The position numbers were made by a program, and so were the translations under genes. A DNA stretch of 64,000 nt from assembly GCF_000684975.1 (NCBI RefSeq), contig NZ_BAXZ01000014.1, forward strand, positions 1-64,000, in the 5' to 3' direction. This DNA comes from Paraburkholderia acidipaludis NBRC 101816 (GTDB taxonomy: Bacteria > Pseudomonadota > Gammaproteobacteria > Burkholderiales > Burkholderiaceae). The first letter of the stretch is position 1. Every line of letters begins with the position of its first letter. The notes beneath the pieces are model-generated. The model had not been told where the DNA came from. It searched no databases and saw only the letters and a list, made by a program, of their open reading frames with translations. Positions 53,529 to 63,178 of the stretch are shown piece by piece.

Positions 53529-54605
53529 GCAGCGAACACGAGCGGCGCGTCTGCCCGGATGCGCCGCCGCAAGGGCGGAAGACTCGGGATTCCGTCGTTC
53601 CGGCCGAAATTCTTTTAGCTTAGCCAGCACATCGCGCCGCGCCTCGAAAACCATCGTTTCCGGAGTCGCGGGACGCTCAGTTCCGGCTCGTGGACCGGCG
53701 AGTCTCCGTCAATGTCAGAGTGCGTTGAAGCCGCTGCAAATGCCTCGCGCACCACGTCCTCAATGCGGGCAATGGTGTCATCCGGAAGATGCTCATACAT
53801 CTTGCGCGTCGAGAAAACGGTAAAGGCGCCCACCCGGAGACACTGTCACATGCGGAGCATCCTCGCCAAGCGAGTATCTCCGCAGTCCGACGATTTCACG
53901 CGCCCCAGAGCGTCCAGGATGGTAGTACCTTGAGATCATATTCCACGCTAATTTCTGCAGCTCGTCATTAGCGCTCGATGAATTGCAAAAATAAGCCCCT
54001 TCACGGATCAGAAAATTGCTCAATTCGTTGTTGGCAAGTGTTCGATCAAAAAGGCTGCTGGTGTTGGTTGTCATTGAATTTTTACCGCCCGCTGATAAAT
54101 TGGCGGCATCGTTGCGGCGATAGGTTGCCATACTGCTGCCGGCCGCTGTCTGCATCTGCTCCGGATACACCAGGACAGTGGTGACGACATTTATGGTGTC
54201 GCCGTTCTTTCTTCCGCGCTACTTCGTTATCTATGGAATTGGCATCCACGAGGGTTCGCAAAGCCGAACGGCAACGTTATAGCCAATGTTTCGAGTTTGA
54301 AACGTCACGATATTTCAAGGAGTCCGACGTAATATTTACGTCACCCGATTAATCAACCCCCGTACGAGCTATCGGGATTGAGTACGGCAAGACAGGTGCT
54401 GCCAGCAGTCTGCGGCACACCCTGAGTATTCAAGGCGGAAAATTAGTTTCAGACCGTATTTCAGTCCAGTTTTCAAAATTTGATTATCTATCGGTTGACG
54501 TGGCACATTTGTGAAATCTAAAATCGGCCCGCTATACAGTCAGTCGAGACCGTTTCGTTGAAAACGCGGGTTATCAGCCGCAATGCACAAGAATATGGAA
54601 ACCGC
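53529..54605. other. Low-GC region upstream of vgrG
   Basis: After the yajQ gene the base composition drops sharply. The stretch holds a frameshifted leftward ORF (listed separately) and, from about 54170 to 54605, AT-rich DNA with no gene, probably the vgrG promoter region. It marks the left edge of a likely acquired cargo island; I saw no IS ends or integrase gene here. Confidence 0.5.
53615..54129 (-). pseudogene. Frameshifted hypothetical gene at left edge of T6SS cargo island
   Basis: Two overlapping frames appear to be one gene. Frame A reads from about 54129 (MATYRRNDAANL; an earlier start lies at 54170) through FDRTLANNELSNFLIREGAY to DAPHVTVSPGG and then a short out-of-phase end at 53793. 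The next frame continues naturally from about 53833 with GAFTVFSTRKMYEHLPDDTI to a stop at 53615. One extra G in CCGGGTGGG near 53833-53841 would restore a protein of about 160-170 residues. The family is not recognised. Low GC content fits acquisition; it could belong to an older effector/immunity set. Confidence 0.45.
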
Positions 54606-57377
54606 ATGAATCCGACCGAACTGGCCCGGATGATCCGGGGAGGCCTGATCCAGCAGGACCGCCTGATCAAGGCAGATATTCCATCTTTACCGAATAATGC
54701 GCTTGTGCCGCGCCGAGCGGTAACTTGTTCCGAACTCGGCCGCGATTTCAGCGTCACGCTTGATATGGTGTCCACAGCGGGCGATATCGAGTTGAAGACG
54801 CTGATTGCGCAGCAAATGACGCTGTGGATCCAACAGGCGGATAAATCCTGTCTCCCGGTCAACGGCTATATTCACACCGCGCGCCGGCTGGGTGCAGATG
54901 GCAGCTTTTCTGGCTATCAGCTGACATTCGCCTCATGGATGCACTTCCTCAAGTTCCGCCGCGATATGCGGTACTGGCAGGACAGGAGCGCGGACGCCAT
55001 CATCACGGATGTATTCAACGCACATCCGCAGGCTCAGGGGCAGTTTCAGTTTGTCTTGCGCAAGCCGTTGCCCCAGCGGTCGTATTGCCGCCAGAGCGAG
55101 ACCGACTGGAATTTTGTACAGCGGCTGATGGAGGAGGAAGGCCTGTTTGGCTTCTGGCGTTACGGCCAGGACGGCAAGTCGCACACGCTGGTCGTGACCG
55201 ACGACATCCATTCGCTCGATGAAGTGTCGACGAATCCGCTCAGCTTCTACCGGTCCGGCACGGGCAGCGAAACGGATGCGTTCACGCAATGGTCGGGTTC
55301 ACGGACCCTGCAGAGCACTACCTACACGACGCGCACGTTCGACTACAAGGCGCCATCGTCGGCAGTCAGCCCCAAAGGGACATCGCTGCCGACGATGTCC
55401 GGCCAGGGAAATTTGCCGGAGCAGGCAGAGGTCTACGAATATACCGGCGCGTACACGTACCTCGACCCGTCCCGCGGCGAGCAGCTTTCGAAGGTTCATC
55501 TTGAAGAGTGGGAATCCCGCGCCAAGCGGTTCTACGCGGTGGGCGGCGTTCGGGGAATTGACGCGGGGCGACGCTTCGAGCTGAGCGGTCATCCGGAGCA
55601 TGACCGCGATGCGTCCAGCCAGCGGGAGTTTGCGGCGATCAAGGTGCGCCGTTATATCGAAAACAACCTACCGCTGTCGGACCAGGAAGCGAGCTTCCCG
55701 CACAGCCTGCAGAACGAACTGGCGCAGGCAAAGGCCGGGCATACGGAAGGAACGGTCACCCACGAAGACGGTTCGGCGGGCTTTTATCTGGTTGAAGTCG
55801 AAGCGCAGCGCGTGACGGTTCCGTACCGCAGCCCGTTCGAGCACAAGAAGCCGGAGATGCACCTGGAGACGGCCATCGTCGTAGGGCCGCAGGGCGAAGA
55901 GATATACACGGACGAACTGAACCGGGTGAAGGTCATGTTCACCTGGGATCGGCAGAACGCGGGGGATGAGGGCGCTTCGTGCTGGGTAAGAGTTGCGCAG
56001 TCGGACACGGGGGGCGGATACGGGAGCGTCCACGTTCCGCGAGTGGGCGAGGAAGTGCTGATCGGCTATATGGGCGGCGACTGTGATCGGCCTATCGTCC
56101 TGTATCGCGTCTACAACGGAGAGGTCCAGCCGCAGTGGCACAGCAACGGCATCCTGTCGGGATACCGGTCGAAGGAGTACTCGGGTTCCGGCTATAACGA
56201 AATGGTGCTGGACGACGCCACCGGACAGAACCGCATGCGGCTGATGAGCAGCACCGGGAACAGCGTGCTGCACCTGGGTTACCTGGTCGACCAGAGCGGC
56301 AACACGCGCGGCGCCTACCTGGGTTCAGGGTTCGATCTGGGGACCGCTTCGTATGGCGCGGTCAGTGCTGCGCAGGGACTTTACGTCGCGACGTATCCGA
56401 AGCAGGCGGGCAGCCAGCAGCTCGACGTTCGCGAAGCGCAGCAGCAGCTCGTCAGTGCCGAGAGCACGATCCAAGGGCTGTCGCAGGCGAGCCAGCAACA
56501 TCAGGCGGAGAGTCTCGATGCCGGTCACGACGCATTGAAGACTTTCACCGATGCGACGCAGAACAGTGTGCAGGGCTCGCAGTCGGGGGGCAGGACGGGG
56601 GGCGGCGGCACGGGCAGTGCGAACGCATTCAAGGCTCCGGTCATGCTGTTCGCGAGCCCATCCGGTATGGCGTTGTCGACGCCGCAGTCGGTACATGTGT
56701 CGAGCGACCAGCAGATCAATCTCGTCAGCGGCCAGAGCACGTTCATCGCAAGCGGAAAGTCGCTGGTGGCGAGCGTGGCGGAGAAGATCAGCCTGTTCGT
56801 GCAGAACGCGGGGATGAAGCTGTTTGCGGCGCAGGGGAAGGTGGCGGTTCAGGCCCATTCGGACAACATCGAACTGACCGCGCAGAAGACGGTGAAGGTG
56901 CTGTCGGCTACGGAGAATATCGAAGCGGCTGCGAAGCAGGAAATCCTGCTGACTTCGGGAGGCGCGTATATCCGGCTCAAGAGCGGCAATATCGAGATTC
57001 ATGCGCCGGGAAAAATCGATATCAAGGGCGCCTCGCATGCATTCAGTGGTCCGACGCAGCTCGACTATCCGCTGTCGCCGTCGCCAACGTCCCGCGACCC
57101 CGACGCGTTGCAATATCTGTATCACGACGACACGCCCGTGCAGGGCGCCAAGTTCACCATCCACTACGACAGCGGTGCCACGTTCTCCGGCACCGTCGAC
57201 GGCCAGGGCATGGCCGACCTGACGAACGCACCGAAAGGATCGGGACGCATCGAATTGGGCGAAGACAGCCGAGCCTACGAAATCAAGGCCACCGAGAAAA
57301 ATCCCGGCTACAAGGCCGATTGGAGCGATTCCGACATGCAGCAGTCCCTGGACAGGATGCAGGGGGGGCAGTCATGA
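54606..57377 (+). CDS. vgrG: Type VI secretion spike protein VgrG (TssI) with C-terminal extension
   Basis: The 923-residue protein has a gp27-like N-terminus (about 20-400; CRQSETDWNFVQRLMEEEGL), a gp5/OB-fold region (about 425-520; LNRVKVMFTWDR, HVPRVGEEVLIGYMGGDCDR), a DUF2345 beta-helix needle (about 670-800) and a C-terminal transthyretin-like extension (about 835-923; GAKFTIHYDSGATFSGTVDG). Such tails dock a cognate effector. The start at 54606 has GGAAA upstream; an in-frame TTG at 54558 would extend it by 16 residues. It overlaps the effector gene by 4 bases. No structural T6SS genes are in the window. Confidence 0.93.
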   Translation: MNPTELARMIRGGLIQQDRLIKADIPSLPNNALVPRRAVTCSELGRDFSVTLDMVSTAGDIELKTLIAQQMTLWIQQADKSCLPVNGYIHTARRLGADGSFSGYQLTFASWMHFLKFRRDMRYWQDRSADAIITDVFNAHPQAQGQFQFVLRKPLPQRSYCRQSETDWNFVQRLMEEEGLFGFWRYGQDGKSHTLVVTDDIHSLDEVSTNPLSFYRSGTGSETDAFTQWSGSRTLQSTTYTTRTFDYKAPSSAVSPKGTSLPTMSGQGNLPEQAEVYEYTGAYTYLDPSRGEQLSKVHLEEWESRAKRFYAVGGVRGIDAGRRFELSGHPEHDRDASSQREFAAIKVRRYIENNLPLSDQEASFPHSLQNELAQAKAGHTEGTVTHEDGSAGFYLVEVEAQRVTVPYRSPFEHKKPEMHLETAIVVGPQGEEIYTDELNRVKVMFTWDRQNAGDEGASCWVRVAQSDTGGGYGSVHVPRVGEEVLIGYMGGDCDRPIVLYRVYNGEVQPQWHSNGILSGYRSKEYSGSGYNEMVLDDATGQNRMRLMSSTGNSVLHLGYLVDQSGNTRGAYLGSGFDLGTASYGAVSAAQGLYVATYPKQAGSQQLDVREAQQQLVSAESTIQGLSQASQQHQAESLDAGHDALKTFTDATQNSVQGSQSGGRTGGGGTGSANAFKAPVMLFASPSGMALSTPQSVHVSSDQQINLVSGQSTFIASGKSLVASVAEKISLFVQNAGMKLFAAQGKVAVQAHSDNIELTAQKTVKVLSATENIEAAAKQEILLTSGGAYIRLKSGNIEIHAPGKIDIKGASHAFSGPTQLDYPLSPSPTSRDPDALQYLYHDDTPVQGAKFTIHYDSGATFSGTVDGQGMADLTNAPKGSGRIELGEDSRAYEIKATEKNPGYKADWSDSDMQQSLDRMQGGQS

Positions 57378-58831
57378 GCGACAGCAGGATCAGCCAGGCT
57401 GCGTCCGAGGTCGGCGACTATCTATGGCGCGGAGCCACTGCGGTCGGCAATACCGTTGTCGGCGCCGTAGCCGGAGAATTCTCGCAAAAGCGCAACAGCG
57501 GTGCCATCGTCATTGATGCTGTTGTCAGCATGTTCCCGGTAGCGGGCGAAGTCACCGCCGCGCGCGATGCGATCGCTATCACCATTCGCATGTGTGATGA
57601 TCCGAAGGATCGGGAGGACACGTGGGAATGGGTCGCGCTGGTGCTCTGTCTGCTGGCCGTCGTTCCAGTGGCCGGTGGCCTGCTCAAGGGTGTGGGCAAG
57701 CTGCTGATGCGCGCGGTCGAGAAATCCGAGGACCTGGCCAAGCTGTGCAGGGAAATCCTGGCAATCGTCCGCAAGGCCGGCTTGGGCGATGCGGTGCAGT
57801 GGTTCAGAAAGCTGGACTTCACTCAATATCAAGACGTGGTAGTCAAAGCATTTGGAACGATGCTGGATCGCATCGGCAAGGCGCTGAATTTCATTCTGAA
57901 CAAGCTCGGCTCCGTCATCCCTGCGCAAGTGCAGAGCTACATCCGGAAGCTATTGCCCAACCTCGAAGAACTGCGCAAGCTGGGGGACACCAAGATCGCG
58001 CAGGGCATCAAAGATTTGATGCGGTTGCTGGAGCGGGTTCGAAGCCATCTGGTGGAGGGCACCTGGGCGGATGTGTCGGTGGGAGGCGGCACCACCCGGA
58101 CGATGACGGAGGAGGCACGTCTGGCTCATCTGGCCGAAGATACAAAGAGCCTCGGACATAAGCCGATGACCGCCAGGGACTATGTGCCCAAAGATGGGTG
58201 GCCGGACCTTTTGGCATTCAAAGTCAGTGAGGCCATCGGAACCTTTAGCGTAAAGGCGCCACTCGAAGCAATAACGCGGACGCCAGGCGAGACAATGATT
58301 CGTGTGGTCGATAGCCGGTACCTCGATAAGCCACGGACGATTCCCGGTAAATTCTGGGCTGATAGCCTGGCCCCTAACGGAACCGTTTGGCGCACGCAGA
58401 GCGCAATCAAGCACGCCTGGAGCATGAACGGCAGTTATGCCGAAATGCAAGTGCCTACACGCGAGGCGATGGAAGCTCTTGGCATTTCAGTGCCCGCCGG
58501 CTGGGATGGAATGCGCTTGTGGAAAGGCAGAATTGCCGAGCAGTTGGACAACGAAGAACCCGGTGCCACCATGCGCTTGCTGGTGGGCGGCGATGTCCAG
58601 TTTTTCGTGGACTTTAGCCACCCATTCAACGCTCCCGTAAAAGAGTGGATACAAAAGCAGATCAAAGCGCAGCCGACGCATTGGACCGATGTGAGGCTAC
58701 CGGATCAGGCCGAGGCACGCGCTCTATTTCTGGAGGAGCGCGAACGATCGGCCAAGATCAGGCAGGAAGGCTACGTGCGGCGAGCAGGAGCCGACGTTGG
58801 CAAACAATCGACGGACGAACAGAACCCATGA
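57374..58831 (+). CDS. Putative T6SS effector with unassigned C-terminal toxin domain
   Basis: The 485-residue protein starts at an ATG overlapping the vgrG stop. Residues 1-120 are of a kind shared by many T6SS effectors: Gly/Ala-rich GDYLWRGATAVGNTVVGAVA, DPKDREDTWEWVALVLCLLA and a membrane segment at about 86-106. Helices span about 120-235. The C-terminal part (about 245-460) includes IRVVDSRYLDKPRTIPGKFW, WRTQSAIKHAW and RLLVGGDVQFFVDF, a pattern that loosely recalls ADP-ribosyltransferase-like toxin domains. That reading is tentative. The adjacent immunity-like gene supports an effector role. Confidence 0.8.
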   Translation: MSDSRISQAASEVGDYLWRGATAVGNTVVGAVAGEFSQKRNSGAIVIDAVVSMFPVAGEVTAARDAIAITIRMCDDPKDREDTWEWVALVLCLLAVVPVAGGLLKGVGKLLMRAVEKSEDLAKLCREILAIVRKAGLGDAVQWFRKLDFTQYQDVVVKAFGTMLDRIGKALNFILNKLGSVIPAQVQSYIRKLLPNLEELRKLGDTKIAQGIKDLMRLLERVRSHLVEGTWADVSVGGGTTRTMTEEARLAHLAEDTKSLGHKPMTARDYVPKDGWPDLLAFKVSEAIGTFSVKAPLEAITRTPGETMIRVVDSRYLDKPRTIPGKFWADSLAPNGTVWRTQSAIKHAWSMNGSYAEMQVPTREAMEALGISVPAGWDGMRLWKGRIAEQLDNEEPGATMRLLVGGDVQFFVDFSHPFNAPVKEWIQKQIKAQPTHWTDVRLPDQAEARALFLEERERSAKIRQEGYVRRAGADVGKQSTDEQNP

Positions 58832-59904
58832 TGCTGAATACTCTGACCATGACCCCGGCGCAGGAGCAGGATGCGCGGGCCAAGGCGTTCTATCTGCTCA
58901 AAAAGTGGACTAGCGTGACGTTTCTCGGCCACGCGGTTGGGCTGTACCGGGATTTTCTCGGCGCATACGCAAAACAATTGGACACACCGAGTCCCAATCA
59001 GAAGGAACTCGAGATCGCGTATGTCAGCAACTTCCTCGATGCATTGGTGCAAATGGATGAGGGCATTGAGACATTGCGCAAAGGTTCGGACAAGCGATCG
59101 GCCTACGACGCACTTGTTACAGGTAGTGAGCGAGGTAGCGAGCTTCTCTTTGGCAGAAGCGCACACGAAATCGGCAGAACCTACGATCCGTTCTTTCAAG
59201 CGCTCGGAGTAAGAGATACGAACTACACGGATTCCGTATATGCCACCGGATTTGCGGAAGGGGTGTGGATCGAGGAGTTGAGCTGTTTGGCGCTTAAGTG
59301 CACAGCCGGGTTGAATTTTATGGGGTTGCTCACATACGGACAGCGTGACGATGGGGGTCCCCGTGTCTTCGAGCACTGGACCTATGAATCTTTGTTCCAG
59401 GATGCGCGATATCCGGCGTGGAGGCCTTGGCCGCCCGGTCGCAGTTATCCTTCGGAACTCCCCCCGTGTCCGCCCAAAAACCAGTCCAGCGAGGGTGAGA
59501 TCCACAGCGATCAGGAGATTCCTGTCGAAGGAATCTGGGAGCCGTGGTTTCCGATCGGCAAGGTTGGTTGCCCGAATTACTTCCTCAAAGGCAGCGTCGC
59601 CCACAGATATCTGCTGGAGGGCACCAATGATGAACATGCGGTGCGCTGGCGGCTGCTGTGGGAAGACAAACGTTACCAGGATGGTAGCGTGCCCGCGGAG
59701 GAAGAGACCTACTTCCCCAAGCCCATCGCGCAACCCAGGCTGCGTGCTTTGCCAGGCGAGCCTTGCCCGCGCGCCGGCTACTGGCAAAACCCGGCGATGA
59801 AAAGTCAGGTGTACGTCAAGGCCGGAGAACCCATGCCGGGCCCCCCGCACACTTCATGGGGAATGGTCATCTGGCATTATTGCGATCCGCAGCCGGACAA
59901 CTGA
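58828..59904 (+). CDS. Putative immunity protein (Imm71/Imm72-like)
   Basis: The 358-residue soluble protein overlaps the effector stop by 4 bases (ATGA). It has an N-terminal helical part (about 10-170; QEQDARAKAFYLLKKWTSVT) and a C-terminal beta-rich part with WLRWEDKRY-like segments and EPCPRAGYWQNPA followed by KAGEPMPGPPHTSWGMVIWH. The C-PR-G-W and GE-MP pattern is what I recall for Imm71/Imm72 family immunity proteins. It should neutralise the upstream effector. Lower GC content matches the effector and VgrG genes, indicating joint transfer. Confidence 0.7.
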   Translation: MMLNTLTMTPAQEQDARAKAFYLLKKWTSVTFLGHAVGLYRDFLGAYAKQLDTPSPNQKELEIAYVSNFLDALVQMDEGIETLRKGSDKRSAYDALVTGSERGSELLFGRSAHEIGRTYDPFFQALGVRDTNYTDSVYATGFAEGVWIEELSCLALKCTAGLNFMGLLTYGQRDDGGPRVFEHWTYESLFQDARYPAWRPWPPGRSYPSELPPCPPKNQSSEGEIHSDQEIPVEGIWEPWFPIGKVGCPNYFLKGSVAHRYLLEGTNDEHAVRWRLLWEDKRYQDGSVPAEEETYFPKPIAQPRLRALPGEPCPRAGYWQNPAMKSQVYVKAGEPMPGPPHTSWGMVIWHYCDPQPDN

Positions 59905-59961
59905 GTTTTTCCAAAAATCCGCGAGAGGCGAATGGGACTCCGGGTCAACCTGCCCACCGCC

Positions 59962-61764
59962 TCAATCGAGCCTGAACTGCCCCACCGCCGCCGCGAGATT
60001 CGTCGCCTGGCCGCGCAGCGCCGCGGCCGCCGCCGTCGATTCCTCGACGAGCGCCGCGTTCTGCTGAACCATTTCGTCGAGCTGGCTCACGGCGCGGTTC
60101 ACTTCCTGAATGCCGCGCGTCTGCTCGCTCGCCGCATTCGTGACCTCGGAAATGATGGTCGTGACGTTCCCCACGTTCTGCACGATTTCGTCCATCGTCT
60201 CGCCCGCGCGGCGCACCTGCTGCGAGCCCGACGTGACGCTCGCCACCGTCGACTCGATCAGGTCCTTGATCTCCCGCGCCGCCTGCGCGCTGCGCTGCGC
60301 GAGGCTGCGCACCTCGCCCGCCACCACCGCGAAGCCGCGGCCCTGCTCGCCCGCGCGCGCCGCTTCCACAGCCGCGTTCAGCGCGAGAATGTTGGTCTGA
60401 AAAGCGATACCGTCGATCACGCCGATGATGTCCGCAATCTTCACCGAGGCCTCTTCGATCGACCCCATCGTGCGCACCACGTCGTTGATGACGGCGCCGC
60501 CGCGCGAGGCCACCTGCGAGGCGGAGGCCGCCGTCACGTCGGCCTGCTGCGCCGCGTTCGCCGACTGCGCGACCGTCGCCGTGATCTGCTCCATCGAGGC
60601 CGCCGTCTGCTGCAGGCTCGCCGCCGCCGATTCGGTGCGGCCCGACAGGTCGACGTTGCCGGCGGCGATCTCGTCGCTCGCGGTGCGCACCGATTCGCTG
60701 GTATCGCGGATATGGCGCATCACGTCGCGCAGCTTGTCCATGAAGGCATTGAACGAGCGCGCGATCTGCGCGACTTCGTCGGCGCCCTCGGCCGGCAGAC
60801 GCTGCGTGAGGTCGCCCTCACCCGCGCTGATGGCGTCCATGGCGTTGCGCACCTTCGAAAGCCGCTGGAACGACACGGCCGTCGCCGCCGCCATGATCAG
60901 TGCCGCCGCCACCGCGATCACCACGAGCGCGATCAGCGAGGCGGTCAGCAGCGAGCGCATGCCCGCCGTCGCATCCGTGCGGTCGAGCGCCACGACCACG
61001 TGCCAGTCCGTGCCCGCGATCGGCTCGGCACGCATCAGCTTGATGCTGCCGCCCACGTCCACGGGCACCGGGTCCGTCGAGGCGAACAGGGCGTTAAGGC
61101 GGTCGCCGGCCAGGTCGGGCGCCAGTTCCGAAACGGGCTTGAGCGTGAGCTTCGCGTCGGGATGCGCGACGATCTGGCCGCTGCTGTCCACCAGCATGCC
61201 GAAGCTCGCGGGCGTCGGCTGGATCGAGCGGACGTTGGCGATCACGCTGTCCATCGAGACATCGCCTGAAACCACGGCTTTCACCGCGCCGTCACGGATG
61301 ACGGGCGTCGCGAACGCCACCACGAGCTTGCCGCTGCCGGCGTCCACGTAAGGCGGCGTCACCACGCCCTTGCCCGCCGCGACCGCCTGCTTGTACCAGG
61401 GGCGGCCGGTGGGATCGTAGTCGGGCGGGATGCCGGTGGGATCGGAGAATTTTGCGGTCTTGTCCGCGTAGCCGACGTAGACGTTGGTGAAGCCGCCCGC
61501 CGCCGCGACCTGCTTGAGCGCCGGCACCGGATCCGCCGGATCGATCACCGTGTCCTGCAGCGAGTTGATCATCTGCGCGTGCGCGGCGATCCAGTCGTTG
61601 ATGCCGGCAGCGTGGCTGTTCTCGACGGCCGTGAGCGTGCTGTTCACCGACTCCGTGTTGTGCGAGTTGGCGACGAAATAATCGAGCGCCGCGTTGGCGC
61701 CAAGCGCCGCGACGACGATGACGACTGCGAGCGCGACGATGCGCGCGCGAATGGTGGAGAACAT
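59962..61764 (-). CDS. Methyl-accepting chemotaxis protein with dCACHE-type sensor
   Basis: The 600-residue receptor has a first membrane helix at about 8-30, a periplasmic double-CACHE-like ligand domain (about 35-265; TGRPWYKQAVAAGKGVVTPP), a second membrane helix near 275-303, HAMP (about 305-355) and the signalling hairpin tip IDGIAFQTNILALNAAVEAA. It ends GQFRLD without a CheR-binding pentapeptide. The ligand is probably an amino or organic acid, as for other receptors with this domain. The start at 61764 is preferred over 61824 for the normal short N-terminus. It is convergent with the immunity gene. Confidence 0.92.
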   Translation of the reverse strand: MFSTIRARIVALAVVIVVAALGANAALDYFVANSHNTESVNSTLTAVENSHAAGINDWIAAHAQMINSLQDTVIDPADPVPALKQVAAAGGFTNVYVGYADKTAKFSDPTGIPPDYDPTGRPWYKQAVAAGKGVVTPPYVDAGSGKLVVAFATPVIRDGAVKAVVSGDVSMDSVIANVRSIQPTPASFGMLVDSSGQIVAHPDAKLTLKPVSELAPDLAGDRLNALFASTDPVPVDVGGSIKLMRAEPIAGTDWHVVVALDRTDATAGMRSLLTASLIALVVIAVAAALIMAAATAVSFQRLSKVRNAMDAISAGEGDLTQRLPAEGADEVAQIARSFNAFMDKLRDVMRHIRDTSESVRTASDEIAAGNVDLSGRTESAAASLQQTAASMEQITATVAQSANAAQQADVTAASASQVASRGGAVINDVVRTMGSIEEASVKIADIIGVIDGIAFQTNILALNAAVEAARAGEQGRGFAVVAGEVRSLAQRSAQAAREIKDLIESTVASVTSGSQQVRRAGETMDEIVQNVGNVTTIISEVTNAASEQTRGIQEVNRAVSQLDEMVQQNAALVEESTAAAAALRGQATNLAAAVGQFRLD

Positions 61765-61903
61765 GGAGAGCGTCGGGTGCGGGGAATGAAACGGTTGGCC
61801 GGCAAACACGATTGGGGACTTCACCGGCGTTTACGGCGGCCGCGACGCGGGACTTGAGCCCCATCAATTGGGGCTTGATCGTGCAGGGCTGTGCCTGGCC
61901 GCG

Positions 61904-62530
61904 TTACTGCCCGGCTTCGGCGGCCGGTTTCTTCTTGTCGCCGATGCGGCTTTCCTTGCCCGCCATCAGCTTCGAGATATTCGAGCGGTGGCGCCAGAAC
62001 AGCAGCACGCTCATCGCGAGAACGGCAAGCGCGATGACGTGCGGGCCGAACAGAAAGACGTAAAAGAGCGGCGCGAACACGGCGGCGGCGAGCGCCGCCA
62101 GCGACGAGTAGCGGGTGAAGAACGCGACGATGAGCCAGGTGAGCAGCGTGGCGAGCCCCAGCACCGGATGGATCGCGAGCAGGACGCCCGCGGCCGTCGC
62201 CACGCCCTTGCCGCCCTGGAAGCGGAAGAACACGGGATACAGGTGGCCGAGGAACACGGCGATCGCGGCAAGCGCGATCGCCTCGTCGCCAAGCCCGAAG
62301 TGCGGGCCGAAATGCGCGGCGAGCCACACGGCCAGCCAGCCCTTGAACGCGTCGCCGATCAGCGTGAGGATCGCGGCCTTCTTGTTGCCGCTGCGCAGGA
62401 CATTGGTCGCGCCGGGATTGCCAGAACCGTAGGAGCGCGGGTCGTCGAGCCCCATCGCGGCGCTCACGATCACGGCGAACGATACCGAGCCGATCAGATA
62501 GGCGAGAACGGCGACGATCAGGTTGTACAT
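61904..62530 (-). CDS. plsY: Acyl-phosphate:glycerol-3-phosphate acyltransferase PlsY
   Basis: The 208-residue protein has five membrane helices and the three conserved PlsY loops: GSGNPGATNVLRSGNKKAA, FLGHLYPVFFRFQGGKGVAT and FTRYSSLAAL. It transfers acyl from acyl-phosphate to glycerol-3-phosphate at the inner membrane, the first step of phospholipid synthesis. The start at 62530 follows conserved YNLIVAVLAYLIGSVSFAVI. The Lys/Glu-rich C-terminal tail is usual in this group. Confidence 0.95.
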   Translation of the reverse strand: MYNLIVAVLAYLIGSVSFAVIVSAAMGLDDPRSYGSGNPGATNVLRSGNKKAAILTLIGDAFKGWLAVWLAAHFGPHFGLGDEAIALAAIAVFLGHLYPVFFRFQGGKGVATAAGVLLAIHPVLGLATLLTWLIVAFFTRYSSLAALAAAVFAPLFYVFLFGPHVIALAVLAMSVLLFWRHRSNISKLMAGKESRIGDKKKPAAEAGQ

Positions 62531-62677
62531 GCGCGAAACCCGGTAATTGGTGAAGGAGGCGCGCGGCGCGGCCGTCGAGGCCGGGCGGGGGCGCGCGAAG
62601 GCGCCCATTCTACCGAAGCGCGGGCGCCGGGTGAGCGCGAATCAGGGAACGTACGGAGGCGCGGCCTGCGCCGGCCG

Positions 62678-63169
62678 TCACTCCACGCTTGCGCACTGCA
62701 CCGGCTTCGCGCCCAGCAGGGAGACCAGCGCCGCCGGCGCGAGGCTCACCAGGTAGCCGCGCCGGCCGCCGTTGAGCCAGATCTCGTCGAGTTCGAGCAC
62801 CGTCGATTCGACGTAGACCGGCATGGTCTTCTTCGTGCCGAACGGCGACGTGCCGCCGACGAGATAGCCCGAATGGCGGTTCGCGACCTCGGGTTTGCAG
62901 GGCTCGATGCGCTTCGCGCCGATCTGGCGCGCGAGGTTCTTCGTGGAGACCTTGCGGTCGCCGTGCATCAGCACGATCAGCGGCTTCGCGTGCTCATCTT
63001 CCATCACGAGCGTCTTCACGACGCGATGCTCGTCCACACCGAGCTGACGCGCGGATTCTTCGGTGCCGCCGTGCTCGACATACTCGTAGGGATGCTCGCC
63101 GAACGCGATGCCCGCGCGGCGCAGCATCTGCGTGGCGGGCGTTTCGGAGACGTGTTTCGATTTGCTCAT
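62678..63169 (-). CDS. ybaK: Cys-tRNA(Pro)/Cys-tRNA(Cys) deacylase YbaK
   Basis: The 163-residue protein has the YbaK/ProX fold: KTLVMEDEHAKPLIVLMHGD, Lys in KVSTKNLARQIGAKRIEP and SGYLVGGTSPFGTKKTMPVY. It hydrolyses cysteine mischarged on tRNA(Pro) after prolyl-tRNA synthetase. The length is standard. It lies between plsY and xerD with all three leftward; spacing to xerD is 9 bases, so co-transcription is likely. Confidence 0.93.
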   Translation of the reverse strand: MSKSKHVSETPATQMLRRAGIAFGEHPYEYVEHGGTEESARQLGVDEHRVVKTLVMEDEHAKPLIVLMHGDRKVSTKNLARQIGAKRIEPCKPEVANRHSGYLVGGTSPFGTKKTMPVYVESTVLELDEIWLNGGRRGYLVSLAPAALVSLLGAKPVQCASVE

Positions 63170-63178
63170 GGATCGCCC

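Noticed and set aside
54558..54605. TTG start adding 16 residues to VgrG
   Set aside because: Possible, but the ATG at 54606 has a ribosome site and the added residues are unlike VgrG N-termini.
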